Source: Alphaproteobacteria bacterium (lineage in GTDB: Bacteria > Pseudomonadota > Alphaproteobacteria > UBA2966). Taken from it: a stretch of DNA of 64,000 bases. Where the stretch lies: assembly GCA_018654745.1 (NCBI GenBank), contig JABILA010000120.1:62001-126000 (forward strand), read 5' to 3'. The notes under the pieces are model-generated. The model saw only the letters and a program-made list of their open reading frames with translations, searched no databases and was not told where the DNA came from. This document shows positions 50,341 through 60,204 of this stretch, one piece after another; position 1 is the stretch's first letter, and each line of letters begins with the position of its first letter. A program made the translations under genes and the position numbers.

Positions 50341-51117
50341 TTATCCCGGCTTTATGGCCATAAAGGTATAGCCTTCGACGCCGAACTGGCGGGCGTTTGT
50401 TTCGCCGCTGGCGCCACCGAATGTGTCGACGCCGGTGCTGATTTGCACATCGATAAAACCGCTGGCTTCAATAAGCGCTTGCCAACCTGCGCACGGCAGG
50501 CCTCCGGCAATTCAGGCAGTCCACAGATCGACGTTGCTTCGGGCGGAGTCCGGTACTTCATTGCTGTTGGCAATATCGGCAAACTGCAAGGTGCCACCGG
50601 GACGCATCATGCGGAAAATTTCTGCAAAGACGCCTGGTTTGTCGGCACATAGGTTCAGGACGCCATTGCTGATGACGACATCGGCCCAGCCGTCTTCCAC
50701 CGGGATGGCTTCGAGATAACCTTCTCGAAAATCGACGTTCCCAAGTTTCATATCAGAAGCTGTCGAACGTGATTTGGCCAGCATTTCCGCCGTCATATCG
50801 ATGCCGACAACTTCGCCGCTATCACCCACCTGACTTGCGGCAACGAAGCAGTCAAATCCGGCCCCGGCACCACAATCAACGACTTTTTCACCTGGCTGTA
50901 AGCTGCGTAGCAGAAACGGATTGCCAACGCCGGAAAAAGACTCAACGGCTGCATCCGGCAGCGCGTCGACGGTTTTCTTGTCATAGCTCAGCCTTGCGGC
51001 GAGGCTTCGACCGGTGTGAAAATGAAATTTACCATCCGGGTTGAGCGCCACCTCCTTGTACTTGCTACTAACCTCGCGCCTTAGCAGGTCAGCATCCACC
51101 TGTATGTCTTGTGTCAT
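50341..51117 (-). CDS. ArsM-like SAM methyltransferase, probable selenocysteine protein (UGA at 50512-50514)
   Basis: A 258-residue SAM-dependent methyltransferase if the single in-frame UGA is read as selenocysteine (residue 202). Before the UGA lie PFLLRSLQPG, DCGAGAGFDCFVAA (SAM motif I), VVGIDMTAEML, VISNGVLNL and RMMRPGGTLQFADI. After it, IAGGLPCAGWQALIEASGF and VDTFGGASGE complete the arsenite-methyltransferase-like C-terminus up to a UAA. Relatives have WxxC(I/L)xGAL at this place, so UGA replaces a conserved Cys codon. A SECIS-like hairpin lies at 50479-50510. Arsenic methylation is a family guess. Sequencing error or a true pseudogene cannot be excluded, but the 56 intact codons argue against decay. 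Read conventionally it would end at residue 201. Confidence 0.75.
50479..50510 (-). promoter_or_regulatory. SECIS-like hairpin directly after the UGA
   Basis: Starting one base after the UGA, the minus-strand RNA pairs UUGCC with GGCAA, skips a GGA bulge, then pairs GGCCUGC with GCAGGUU (two G-U pairs) around a 5-nt loop CGUGC. The loop lies 17-21 nt after the UGA and contains G, within the distance range described for bacterial SECIS elements that recruit SelB. Confidence 0.6.
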
Positions 51118-51259
51118 ACATTCCCCTCCGTGATTAAAACCTATGGACTGCAGCCGATACGATCAACTGCCAGACCAAGCTAGTGGATCACCAGTGGGCA
51201 ATATACACCTTTATGGTTTCAGTTGTTTCAATTGTTTCACAGGTAAATTGGTCGTCTGA

Positions 51260-53206
51260 TCAGGAATTGATGATCCGCTCGGGCGGGAAAGTCACCGTGA
51301 CAGTTGTGCCTTCGTCAGGTGCGCTGTCGATTTCAAGTGTGCCACCGTGTTGACCCATCAGCAAACGCGATACATAGAGACCAAGACCGGTACCTTCCTG
51401 ATTACGGGCTCGACTGGCGTCGGCTTGACTGAATGGTTCCAACGCTTTGTGGATGTCAGTTTCGTCCATGCCAATGCCATCGTCAGTAACCCGAATGACA
51501 TATCCCCGGGTCGTGTCGAACGAGGATTTGATGGAAATTGTTTGACCTTCATCTGAAAACTTGATGGCGTTTGACAAAAGGTTGTTGACGATCTGGCTCA
51601 GAGGCCTTTGGTCACATAACAGGGCAGGGGCCTGATCATCACATTCCAGCTCCAGCGTGATGTGACGATCATTTGCCTGCGGTGAAATCAATTTGATTGA
51701 ACGCTGGAGAAAAGCGGGCACATCAACTTCGGTCTCGATGAGATCAAACTTGCCAGCTTCGATCTTGGAGATATCCAGAACTACGTCGATCAAACTCAAC
51801 AGCAGCTGGCCACTTTCATTGATATCCCTGAGATATGTTGCATATCGATCGTCCCCGACGGGACCAAAGGTTTCCGCCTGGATCATGTCTGAAAAGCCGA
51901 TAACTGCGTTCAACGGGGTGCGTAGATCGTGGCTCATCATGGCCAGGAATTCACTTTTGGCCCTGTTGGCCGCCTGGGCGTCATCGCGGGCTACCACGAG
52001 GTCTTTAGTGCGTTCCTCGATTTCTGCTTCGAGGCTGGCGCGATTTTCCTGAACGCCTTCTGCCATTTCAACAAAGCTTGACGTCAGGCGGCCTAGCTCA
52101 TCTTCTTCATCGTCTTTGAGATCAAGGGCGTAGTCGTTCCCTTTCACCTGATCAACAGCCTGATCAAGTCGATCAATTCTGGTTAAAACAATCCGGTTAA
52201 TCACCATGGCGCTGAAGACAAGGGTCAGTAACATGCCGATGACCAAAAGTGAGGCCAGAGGAATGAAATTCCGACCCAATGCCCAGACCCTGGGGGTCAT
52301 TACGGTAAGATTGAACCAGTCTATTTCTTTTAAATAGCCAATACCTACAAGGGTTTGCTTGCCGTCAATCGACAAAGTTGTGGTCTCAATATCCAGTGGA
52401 GCAGATTTGAGCTTTTCCAGAATAGCCTTGAGACGGGATCGGCTCTGATCGTTACTCAATAGCCGGTAGACGGTATTCTTCTCTCCGGCATCCTTGGTCA
52501 GTGTGTGATAGTCGATCTGGTTAACATCGGGGTGGGCCTGGATAGCGCCATTTCCATCTATAAACATATTCCAGACGCCGTCCTGGTGGGCGTCGAGTAC
52601 AGCGCGAATAAACTTGGTCAGTTCAATGCCGGTACCGATAACGCCGACAACTTTGCCATTGTCCTTGACGAGGCAGTTGATCCAGATCTTGGTAACCTGA
52701 AGCTCACTGTCATTGTTGACGTTCAATTGGCATTCAACAGGATTTTTGACAGTCGCATAATACCAGGCGTCCTTGTCCTGATCTGGCAACAAAGTGTAGC
52801 GAAGTTGTTTGCCCGCATAGCCGTTGGCGGCATCGTTGAAAAAATAGTGCCCTGAATTGTGAATAGCGAAAAAATAGCTTCCGTCCTTGAATATCTCCCG
52901 GAAGCTTTCCAGTTCAGCCAGACCTCTTTGGGCCTTGATCGGGTCTTCCTCGTCGGCAGCCCAGGCTATGACCGCTGGAGAGCGCGCCAATTTTCGGGCG
53001 AGGACAATTTCCTGCAGCAAGGGTTGCATCGTGCGGCCACGGTCATAGTGGATTTGCTGAGTTGCAAATCGTTCACTCAATCCGGTAATGACGTTGGTGA
53101 TGAGTTGGTCCAGCACAAAAAAGGAACCAACGACCAAAAATATCATCATTGGTATTGTGGCCGCCAGAAATCGAAGGCGTATACTTTTTTTGATCGAAAA
53201 CACCAA
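51260..53206 (-). CDS. Membrane sensor histidine kinase with extracellular Cache-type sensor
   Basis: A 648-residue two-component sensor. Helix one (about residues 12-32) and helix two (about 312-335) enclose a periplasmic region of about 280 residues that looks like a double Cache ligand domain (DGSYFFAIHNSGHYFF, GVIGTGIELTKF). HAMP follows (about 335-390), then a coiled coil, HisKA LAMMSHDLRTPLNAVIGF (His near 423) and ATPase motifs NNLLSNAIKFS, VTDDGIGMDE and GTGLGLYVSRLL. There is no adjacent response regulator. It lies between ssb and gyrA, which are close neighbours in many relatives. Confidence 0.92.
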   Translation of the reverse strand: MVFSIKKSIRLRFLAATIPMMIFLVVGSFFVLDQLITNVITGLSERFATQQIHYDRGRTMQPLLQEIVLARKLARSPAVIAWAADEEDPIKAQRGLAELESFREIFKDGSYFFAIHNSGHYFFNDAANGYAGKQLRYTLLPDQDKDAWYYATVKNPVECQLNVNNDSELQVTKIWINCLVKDNGKVVGVIGTGIELTKFIRAVLDAHQDGVWNMFIDGNGAIQAHPDVNQIDYHTLTKDAGEKNTVYRLLSNDQSRSRLKAILEKLKSAPLDIETTTLSIDGKQTLVGIGYLKEIDWFNLTVMTPRVWALGRNFIPLASLLVIGMLLTLVFSAMVINRIVLTRIDRLDQAVDQVKGNDYALDLKDDEEDELGRLTSSFVEMAEGVQENRASLEAEIEERTKDLVVARDDAQAANRAKSEFLAMMSHDLRTPLNAVIGFSDMIQAETFGPVGDDRYATYLRDINESGQLLLSLIDVVLDISKIEAGKFDLIETEVDVPAFLQRSIKLISPQANDRHITLELECDDQAPALLCDQRPLSQIVNNLLSNAIKFSDEGQTISIKSSFDTTRGYVIRVTDDGIGMDETDIHKALEPFSQADASRARNQEGTGLGLYVSRLLMGQHGGTLEIDSAPDEGTTVTVTFPPERIINS

Positions 53207-53701
53207 CCATATCCCTTGTACCGGGGGCAGAGCAGGTAGTTACTGACCTGTTCTTGTCAATTATCCTAAGGCGATTCCGCTCTTGAAGGAATAGCTTCTG
53301 TATTCGAATGTAGTGCCCAATATGGATTATTTGAAACGTTGCGTTTCGCCAAAAGGCGGTGGTATCGGGGGTGTATTTTTCAGGAGCGACAGGTCGCTGC
53401 GGTATTTTTTTTATGTATAGCCAGGTAATGTAAACGGAGTGTTCTGCCTGAAGTAGCAAAATTGGTATAAATGGGTCGCAAACAGGGCTGATAATCGCAG
53501 TTTTCCGCACTCGCGAATACTTGCCCCAAAACACAAAACCTTGTATATTTTCGGGAATTCGAAACGCTATATATCGTGGATAAGCTATTATCGAAGTGAT
53601 ACTTTTTGTTGCGGTGCAAACCTGAACAGTTTCTACTCTGATCAGGTGCCGAAACAGCCCTTAAACAGTACTGAAATTCAGTCCAGAAAACGGCCCGTTA
53701 T
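53207..53701. other. 495-bp non-coding gap upstream of gyrA
   Basis: No gene is supported here. Minus-strand frames of up to 153 codons overlap the kinase start or lack family features and ribosome sites. The gap must hold the kinase and gyrA promoters, but no convincing -35/-10 pair was found. A small dyad GAAACG-TTG-CGTTTC lies at 53333-53347. The gyrA-proximal 200 bp are AT-rich (for example CTATATATCG near 53568). Confidence 0.6.
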
Positions 53702-56437
53702 TTGACCGACACTGAAACACCGCCACCTCCGCCACCTGCCGACCAGCTAGGTATTCAGCCCATTTCCATCGAAGAGGAAATGCGGACATCCTACCTCGAC
53801 TACGCGATGAGCGTGATCGTCAGCCGGGCCTTGCCCGACGTTCGCGACGGGCTTAAACCGGTACACCGGCGTGTCTTATGGTCTATGCACGAAAGTGGCT
53901 ACACCCACGATAAATCCTATCGCAAATCCGCGCGTGTAGTTGGTGATGTCATGGGTAAATACCACCCCCATGGTGATCAGTCGATTTATGACACCATGGT
54001 GCGGATGGCCCAGCAGTTTTCCATGCGTCTGCCTTTGCTGGACGGTCAGGGCAACTTCGGTTCCATGGATGGTGATCGTGCAGCGGCCATGCGTTATACC
54101 GAAATCCGCATGGCGGAGTCGGCAGAAGCTCTGCTGGAGAACATTGATAAATCTACCGTCGATTTTCAGGAAAACTATGACGGTAGCGAATCAGAACCAA
54201 CGGTTCTGCCGTCCAGAGTACCTAATTTGCTGGTCAACGGTGCTGGCGGTATTGCCGTTGGTATGGCAACAAACATTCCGCCTCACAATCTGGGTGAGGT
54301 CATTGATGCCTGTTGCGCTTGTGTCGACAATCCCGACATCACAATTGAAGAGCTGGTTGAATTTGTGCCAGCGCCGGACTTCCCGACTGGTGGGTTGATC
54401 CTTGGCAGCGGTGGGGCCCGTCAGGCTTATCATACGGGTAAAGGCAGCGTCATCATGCGCTCCCGTACGCATATCGAAGAACTCAGCCGCGACCGCGAGG
54501 CTATAGTCGTTACGGAAATTCCCTATCAGGTCAACAAGTCGCGGATGGTTGAACAAATAGCCGATCTGACCCGAGACAAGCGGATCGAGGGTATCGGAGA
54601 TTTGCGCGACGAAAGTGACCGTGATGGCGTGCGTGTTGTCATTGAGCTCAAACGCGATGTTAACTCCGATGTCGTTCTGAACCAGCTTTATCGGCATACC
54701 CAGCTGCAGACCAGTTTCGGCATGAATATGCTGGCCTTGAACGGCGGTCGTCCAATTCTGCACACCTTGCGGGATTGCATCACGGCGTTTGTCGATTTTC
54801 GTGAACAAGTTATTACCCGCCGGACCATTCACGATCTTGGCAAGGCCAGAGACAGGGCTGAAGTATTGGTTGGATTGGCAATCGCGGTTGCCAATATCGA
54901 TGAAGTAATAGCTATCATCAGGGGTGCCAGCGACCCGGCATCAGCTCGTGCTGCCTTGATGGAGCGTGATTGGCCGGCACATGAAGTCGAACCATTGATT
55001 GCCTTGATTGATGACCCTGGCCACGCAGCCGTTGAAGGGCACTATCGCCTGAATATGACCCAGGCGCGGGCAATTCTGGATCTGCGGTTGCAAAGACTGA
55101 CGGCTTTGGGGCGTGACGAAGTAGCCGACGAGCTGACCGAGCTAGCAGAAAAGATCAAGGACTTGCTTGATATTCTCGACAATCGTGAGCGCCTGATGGG
55201 TATTCTGCGGGCGGAGCTCGTTGAAATAAAAGAAAAATTTGCCAATCCCCGCCGCAGTGAAATTCTCGAAGGGGCTTTTGGCGGCGTCGAAGACGAAGAC
55301 CTCATTCAACGCGAAGACATGGTCGTAACGGTTAGTCATGGTGGCTACATCAAGCGTGTACCATTGTCTGCTTATCGGGCCCAGCGTCGTGGTGGCCGTG
55401 GTCGCTCCGGTATGTCGACAAAAGACGAAGATTTTGTTGCAAATGTGTTTGTCGCCAATACCCATACGCCGATGTTGTTTTTCTCGTCGATTGGGCAGGT
55501 CTACAAACTCAAAGTCTACAAATTGCCGCAAGGCACACCACAAGCACGTGGCAAGGCTATGGTAAACATGCTGCCTTTGTCTGAAGGTGAAACCATCACC
55601 ACGATCATGCCGTTGCCGGAAGACGAAACGACGTGGAACGAATTGCACATCATGTTTGCCACATCTAATGGCAAGGTCCGTCGCAATTCTCTCGACGATT
55701 TCTCTCAGGTAAAGGCCAACGGTAAAATAGCCATCCGTCTGGATGATGACGATGCCCTTGTCGGTGTTGCGACTTGCTCGGAAGACGATGATGTTTTGTT
55801 GGCGGCGCACGGCGGTAAGTGCATTCGTTTCCCTGTAACGGCCGTTCGCGTCTTCAAAAGCCGGACGTCCGATGGCGTTCGCGGTATCAACCTTGGCAAA
55901 GATGACAGGGTTCTGTCCATGTCGGTTGTTCGCCATGAAAAAATTGAAGTCGAGGAGCGTGACGCCTATTTACGTTGGTCCAATGCCAATCGTCGCGGTG
56001 AAGATCTGTCTGATACCGGATTGTCACCTGAGCGTCTGGCCGAAATTGCAGAACGGGAAGAATTTATTCTTTCAGTCACTGAAACCGGCTTCGGCAAACG
56101 GACTTCGGCCTATGAATACCGTATTGCCGGGCGTGGTGGGCAAGGCATCATTAATATTGAGACCTCGGATCGCAACGGTGGTGTCATTGCTGCCTTTACC
56201 GTGGCGCAGGAGGACGAGATCATGTTGGTCACAAATGGTGGCCAGTTGATCAGGTGTCCTGTTCACGATATCCGGATTGCCGGTCGGAATACCCAGGGTG
56301 TCACCTTGTTCAAGACTTCCGATGATGAGCAGGTCGTTTCGGTCGCTCATCTTGAAGGGACGGAAGACGATGGTGAGGACGAAGATGAAGACGAAACGGA
56401 AGAATCTGAGGTAAATTCGGATTTGGATGCGGAATAA
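53702..56437 (+). CDS. gyrA: DNA gyrase subunit A
   Basis: Cleavage/religation subunit of gyrase, introducing negative supercoils with GyrB. In the 911-residue protein the catalytic Tyr132 lies in RYTEIRMA, and the GyrA box is [10 protein letters not shown] in the C-terminal pinwheel. The tail is strongly acidic ([14 protein letters not shown]). The quinolone region reads [10 protein letters not shown], so Gln93 replaces the Ser83 of E. coli; Asp97 is kept. The start is TTG 53702, the only start before an upstream stop. It is followed by coaD. Confidence 0.97.
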   Translation: MTDTETPPPPPPADQLGIQPISIEEEMRTSYLDYAMSVIVSRALPDVRDGLKPVHRRVLWSMHESGYTHDKSYRKSARVVGDVMGKYHPHGDQSIYDTMVRMAQQFSMRLPLLDGQGNFGSMDGDRAAAMRYTEIRMAESAEALLENIDKSTVDFQENYDGSESEPTVLPSRVPNLLVNGAGGIAVGMATNIPPHNLGEVIDACCACVDNPDITIEELVEFVPAPDFPTGGLILGSGGARQAYHTGKGSVIMRSRTHIEELSRDREAIVVTEIPYQVNKSRMVEQIADLTRDKRIEGIGDLRDESDRDGVRVVIELKRDVNSDVVLNQLYRHTQLQTSFGMNMLALNGGRPILHTLRDCITAFVDFREQVITRRTIHDLGKARDRAEVLVGLAIAVANIDEVIAIIRGASDPASARAALMERDWPAHEVEPLIALIDDPGHAAVEGHYRLNMTQARAILDLRLQRLTALGRDEVADELTELAEKIKDLLDILDNRERLMGILRAELVEIKEKFANPRRSEILEGAFGGVEDEDLIQREDMVVTVSHGGYIKRVPLSAYRAQRRGGRGRSGMSTKDEDFVANVFVANTHTPMLFFSSIGQVYKLKVYKLPQGTPQARGKAMVNMLPLSEGETITTIMPLPEDETTWNELHIMFATSNGKVRRNSLDDFSQVKANGKIAIRLDDDDALVGVATCSEDDDVLLAAHGGKCIRFPVTAVRVFKSRTSDGVRGINLGKDDRVLSMSVVRHEKIEVEERDAYLRWSNANRRGEDLSDTGLSPERLAEIAEREEFILSVTETGFGKRTSAYEYRIAGRGGQGIINIETSDRNGGVIAAFTVAQEDEIMLVTNGGQLIRCPVHDIRIAGRNTQGVTLFKTSDDEQVVSVAHLEGTEDDGEDEDEDETEESEVNSDLDAE

Positions 56438-56617
56438 GGTCGACCCCCCTCCATTCTTTGGTTATAGAAACGTTTCCAGAGGGCTAAAGCCGCCCGAGAT
56501 GGTTCGGTTTGACCGAACTGCCCCGGCATTTGCTGCAGTCCAACACCAGGTGCTTGATACAACCCAGTGTTTTCGCGAACGCCGGAAACGCGATAGTTTG
56601 AATAAGGGAGCTCCCTT

Positions 56618-57127
56618 TTGAGCCGAAAGCGTATAGCTGTGTACCCCGGAACTTTTGACCCGATTACCAACGGGCATATGGATATTATTTCCCGGGCAAC
56701 CAAGATTGCAGACCATTTGATTATCGGAATGGCCTACAACCCCTCCAAAGTTCCCATGTTTTCCCTGGAAGAGCGAACAGTGATGGTTGAGCGTGAGATT
56801 GACCACTTGCAAGGCAAACACGGCTGCACGCTTGAAGTCCGTACATTCCAGAACCTTCTGATGCACTTCGTTGTCGATGCAGGGGCTGACATCATTATTC
56901 GTGGCCTGCGCGCTGTTTCGGATTTCGAATTTGAATTTCAGATGACCGGCATGAACGCGAGACTGGATTCAAGTGTCGAAACTGTCTTCCTGATGGCTTC
57001 TGAATCCCACCAGTTCATTGCTTCCAGCCTGGTCAAGGAAATTGCCCGCCTGGACGGTGATATCAACAGTTTCGTTTCACCATTTGTCGCTGAAAGCTTG
57101 CGCAAACGAGTGATCGAACAAAAATAG
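56618..57127 (+). CDS. coaD: Pantetheine-phosphate adenylyltransferase
   Basis: Makes dephospho-CoA from phosphopantetheine and ATP. The 169-residue protein has YPGTFDPITNGHMDI (T/HxGH nucleotidyl motif), the central RGLRAVSDFEFE and ASESHQFIASSLVKEIA. The start is TTG 56618 with AAGGGAG 7 nt upstream. AAGGGAG is half of a 14-bp perfect palindrome (56604-56617). It follows gyrA, as in most alphaproteobacteria. Confidence 0.96.
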   Translation: MSRKRIAVYPGTFDPITNGHMDIISRATKIADHLIIGMAYNPSKVPMFSLEERTVMVEREIDHLQGKHGCTLEVRTFQNLLMHFVVDAGADIIIRGLRAVSDFEFEFQMTGMNARLDSSVETVFLMASESHQFIASSLVKEIARLDGDINSFVSPFVAESLRKRVIEQK

Positions 57128-57170
57128 ACAAGTAATTGAGGGCGGAATTTTTGATTCCGGCTCTTTGGCA

Positions 57171-57731
57171 ATGAGAAAGAATGGCCTAATGTTGAGACGT
57201 TTCTTATCAGTTTTCGCACTTTGTTTTACAATAATGACGGGGGAAGCCATGGCTGGCGATCCAGAAAATACTCTTTATCTTGATCTGGAACACGGTCGCG
57301 TAGTCATTGAATTACGCCCTGATCTGGCACCAAACCATGTTGCCAGAATCAAGGAATTAACCCGTGAAGGTTTTTACGACGGTATTGTATTTCACCGCGT
57401 TATCGAAGGATTTATGGCCCAGTCCGGTGATCCAACCGGCACGGGTACCGGAGGCTCCGGACAAAATCTGAAAGCCGAGTTCAGTAACGAGCCTCATGTA
57501 CGCGGCAGCGCATCAATGGCGCGTGCCGGTCATCCTGACAGCGCTGATTCACAGTTCTTCATTGTTTTTGACCGCGCACCTCACCTGGACGGTCAATACA
57601 CTGTCTGGGGCAAGGTTGTTGAGGGCATGGATAACGTAGACCTGATCAAAAAAGGGGCACCCGGCAGCGGCATGGTTGATGGCCCGGACAAGATTGTCAA
57701 AATGCAGGTCGCAGCTGACGTCAAGGAATAA
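57171..57731 (+). CDS. Periplasmic cyclophilin-type peptidyl-prolyl isomerase
   Basis: A 186-residue exported cyclophilin. A signal peptide ([19 protein letters not shown], cleavage near EAMA) precedes the isomerase domain with [40 protein letters not shown] and [14 protein letters not shown] 57171 is used; TTG 57165 only adds two residues, and ATG 57189 is possible. Many relatives carry a second, cytoplasmic cyclophilin gene next to it; here only one is present. A strong terminator follows. Confidence 0.93.
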   Translation: MRKNGLMLRRFLSVFALCFTIMTGEAMAGDPENTLYLDLEHGRVVIELRPDLAPNHVARIKELTREGFYDGIVFHRVIEGFMAQSGDPTGTGTGGSGQNLKAEFSNEPHVRGSASMARAGHPDSADSQFFIVFDRAPHLDGQYTVWGKVVEGMDNVDLIKKGAPGSGMVDGPDKIVKMQVAADVKE

Positions 57732-57750
57732 TCACACGCCATTCAATAAG

Positions 57751-57794
57751 GGGGCGGGCTGGTCATTTTCGAGACCGGCTTGTCCCTTTTTTTT
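57751..57794 (+). terminator. Rho-independent terminator after the cyclophilin gene
   Basis: A 14-bp stem (57751-57764 with 57773-57786, some pairs G-U) with an 8-nt loop is followed by eight T residues (57787-57794). It separates the gyrA-coaD-cyclophilin run from queA-tgt. Confidence 0.85.
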
Positions 57795-57815
57795 GGTTTG
57801 TGCTAAACCGCACTT

Positions 57816-58853
57816 ATGAAAACAGATTTGTTTGATTTTGATCTGCCACGTGAATTGATCGCGGACAGACCCGTTAGCCCGCGTGATGCAGCAAAAATGC
57901 TGGTTGTCGGGGATGATTTGTCAGATCGCACTGTTCGGGAATTACCTGATCTACTGCGTGCTGGTGATGTTATGGTGTTTAACGACACGCGCGTTATTCC
58001 GGCCCGGCTGACAGGTGTCCGAATGGCTGAACGTGGTCAGTCGAATGCAGAAATCACTTTGCTCAAGCCCACGGTTGAGGGCACCTGGACTGCTCTGGCA
58101 CGACCCGCCAAACGATTGCGTCCCGGGGATGTTATTGATTTTGGAGACGGGTTTTCTGCTTTGGTTGAGGCCCGGGAGGGTCCTGAGGTTATTGTCCGCT
58201 TTGACCGGGACGGTGGTGACTTGTTGGCGGTCCTGGAACGACAGGGGCAAATGCCCTTGCCACCCTACATGGGCAGGCCAGGGGATGCCCGGGATCTGGA
58301 AGACTATCAGACAATATATGCTGCTGAATCAGGTGCCGTCGCCGCACCGACAGCCGGTTTGCATTTTACTGAAGAATTACTTACGGCTATTGATGCAGCA
58401 GGTGTAACGCGTGTTCACGTGACTTTGCATGTTGGTGCTGGCACCTTTTTGCCGATGGTCGCAGAAGACACGCTCGATCATGTCATGCATGCAGAATGGG
58501 GTACGATTGAAGCTCGTGATGCAGATACGATAAACACGGCCAGAGAAAATGGTGGCCGCATTGTTTCAGTCGGCACGACAAGTCTCAGGCTATTGGAAAG
58601 TGCCGCAGATGAACGTGGCCATGTACACGCCTTTAGCGGTGAGACAGATATTTTCATAACGCCAGGCTATAAATTCAAGGCAATTGATGCCTTGTTGACG
58701 AATTTTCACCTACCAAAGTCTACCCTGTTCATGCTGGTTTCTGCACTGACAGGTCTGGACAGGATGCAGGCGGCATATGCTCATGCCCGGGAAAATGAAT
58801 ACAGATTCTATTCCTATGGGGATTGCAGTTTTTTGGAAGCGGCGAAGAAATGA
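57816..58853 (+). CDS. queA: S-adenosylmethionine:tRNA ribosyltransferase-isomerase
   Basis: Adds the epoxycyclopentane part of queuosine to tRNA. The 345-residue protein has [40 protein letters not shown] and [11 protein letters not shown]-like [12 protein letters not shown] near the end. The queA stop overlaps the tgt start as ATGA, so the two queuosine genes are translationally coupled. Confidence 0.97.
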   Translation: MKTDLFDFDLPRELIADRPVSPRDAAKMLVVGDDLSDRTVRELPDLLRAGDVMVFNDTRVIPARLTGVRMAERGQSNAEITLLKPTVEGTWTALARPAKRLRPGDVIDFGDGFSALVEAREGPEVIVRFDRDGGDLLAVLERQGQMPLPPYMGRPGDARDLEDYQTIYAAESGAVAAPTAGLHFTEELLTAIDAAGVTRVHVTLHVGAGTFLPMVAEDTLDHVMHAEWGTIEARDADTINTARENGGRIVSVGTTSLRLLESAADERGHVHAFSGETDIFITPGYKFKAIDALLTNFHLPKSTLFMLVSALTGLDRMQAAYAHARENEYRFYSYGDCSFLEAAKK

Positions 58854-59995
58854 CGAATAACACAGGGTCTCAAGACTTGGCCTTCAACATAGCTGCGACG
58901 GATGGCAAAGCGCGGACCGGAACGCTGGAAACAGCTCACGGCGTTATCCGCACACCTGCCTTTATGCCGGTTGGAACTGCCGGAACCGTAAAAGCAGTAT
59001 CTCCGGATGCTGTCCGGGAACTGGGTGCAGATATTATCCTGGGAAATACCTACCATTTGATGCTTCGACCGACGGCTGAGCGTATTGCGAAACTGGGTGG
59101 ATTACACAAATTCATGAACTGGCCTGGCCCCATCCTGACAGACTCTGGTGGATTTCAGGTCATGTCCCTGACCAAGCTACGCAAGATGACCGAGGAGGGC
59201 GTGACCTTTCAGTCTCATATCGACGGGTCAAAACACGAATTGACACCTGAACGGTCCATGGAAATACAGGCGCTGCTGGGGTCTGACATTGTGATGTCTT
59301 TTGACGAATGCACACCTTTTCCCGCGACCCACGAAGTTGCGGCAGACTCCATGCGTATGTCCATGCGTTGGGCAAAACGGTCGCGCACAGCATTTCAGCA
59401 GGCACCCGGGCGTGGGTTGTTCGGCATTGTTCAAGGCGGCGTCTATAAAGATTTGCGCCTGGAATCAATTGCAGCGCTGACGGACATCGGGTTCGAAGGC
59501 TATTCCATTGGTGGCCTTGCTGTGGGTGAAGGACAGGAAGAAATGTTCCGCGTTCTCGATTTTACAGCACCTGCCTTGCCGCATGACAAACCCCGATATC
59601 TCATGGGTGTTGGTAAACCGGGTGATCTTGTTGGTGCGGTCATGCGTGGGGTGGATATGTTTGATTGCGTCATGCCAACTCGCTCAGGGCGCACTGGACA
59701 GGCGTTTACCCGTCGCGGCACTTTGAACATTAAAAACGCCCGCCATGTTGATGATCACAGGCCAATTGACGAAGAATGCCCATGCGCTGCCTGCAAGGAC
59801 TACAGTCGTGCCTACCTCAACCATCTGTTCAAGGCTAACGAGATATTTGGCTACACTTTGCTTACTCTTCACAATCTGACTTATTACCAACAGCTTATGG
59901 CCGGTATGCGCGCGGCTATTGCTGCCGGAGAGCTCACGGATTTTGCCATTAAGTTCGACGAAGATCAGGCAAACGGAGACATTGATCCAATATGA
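58850..59995 (+). CDS. tgt: Queuine tRNA-guanosine transglycosylase
   Basis: Exchanges guanine-34 for the queuosine precursor in tRNA anticodons. The 381-residue barrel has [13 protein letters not shown] (catalytic Asp), [29 protein letters not shown] (nucleophile Asp) and a zinc site [21 protein letters not shown] 58850 overlaps the queA stop; the longer frame from 58823 lies inside queA. Confidence 0.97.
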   Translation: MTNNTGSQDLAFNIAATDGKARTGTLETAHGVIRTPAFMPVGTAGTVKAVSPDAVRELGADIILGNTYHLMLRPTAERIAKLGGLHKFMNWPGPILTDSGGFQVMSLTKLRKMTEEGVTFQSHIDGSKHELTPERSMEIQALLGSDIVMSFDECTPFPATHEVAADSMRMSMRWAKRSRTAFQQAPGRGLFGIVQGGVYKDLRLESIAALTDIGFEGYSIGGLAVGEGQEEMFRVLDFTAPALPHDKPRYLMGVGKPGDLVGAVMRGVDMFDCVMPTRSGRTGQAFTRRGTLNIKNARHVDDHRPIDEECPCAACKDYSRAYLNHLFKANEIFGYTLLTLHNLTYYQQLMAGMRAAIAAGELTDFAIKFDEDQANGDIDPI

Positions 59996-60134
59996 ATTGA
60001 GACTGGTTTCCAGCTATGAACCGCTGTGAAAAACCCAAGTTTTCTTGAAAAAAACTCATAATAACAACTATTTGCAATGTCTGGTTGATGTGAGTTAAAC
60101 GATAATGGTGCTGTAAGGATAGATAATATCGCGC

Positions 60135-60140
60135 TATAAT
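60135..60140 (+). promoter_or_regulatory. Putative -10 element upstream of the GGDEF gene
   Basis: A consensus TATAAT 65 nt before the ATG at 60205. The -35 candidate 18 nt upstream, CTGTAA, matches 3 of 6 bases, so the promoter is only suggested. Confidence 0.35.
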
Positions 60141-60204
60141 TCGTTGAGACGTAAGCTGGTAAGCGCTTGTTGCCATATGGTAACTGGTCGCGTGGGAATT
60201 TTTT

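Noticed and set aside
50512-50514. Methyltransferase as an ordinary pseudogene
   Set aside because: A single UGA at a conserved Cys position, with 56 intact in-frame codons after it and a hairpin in the right place, fits selenocysteine better than decay, though it is not excluded.
53073-53534. 153-codon minus-strand frame upstream of gyrA
   Set aside because: Overlaps the N-terminus of the sensor kinase in another frame and shows no recognisable domain.
56502-56518. Hairpin GTTCGGT-TTG-ACCGAAC after gyrA as terminator
   Set aside because: No T-run follows and coaD lies 100 bp downstream on the same strand; a terminator call is not justified.
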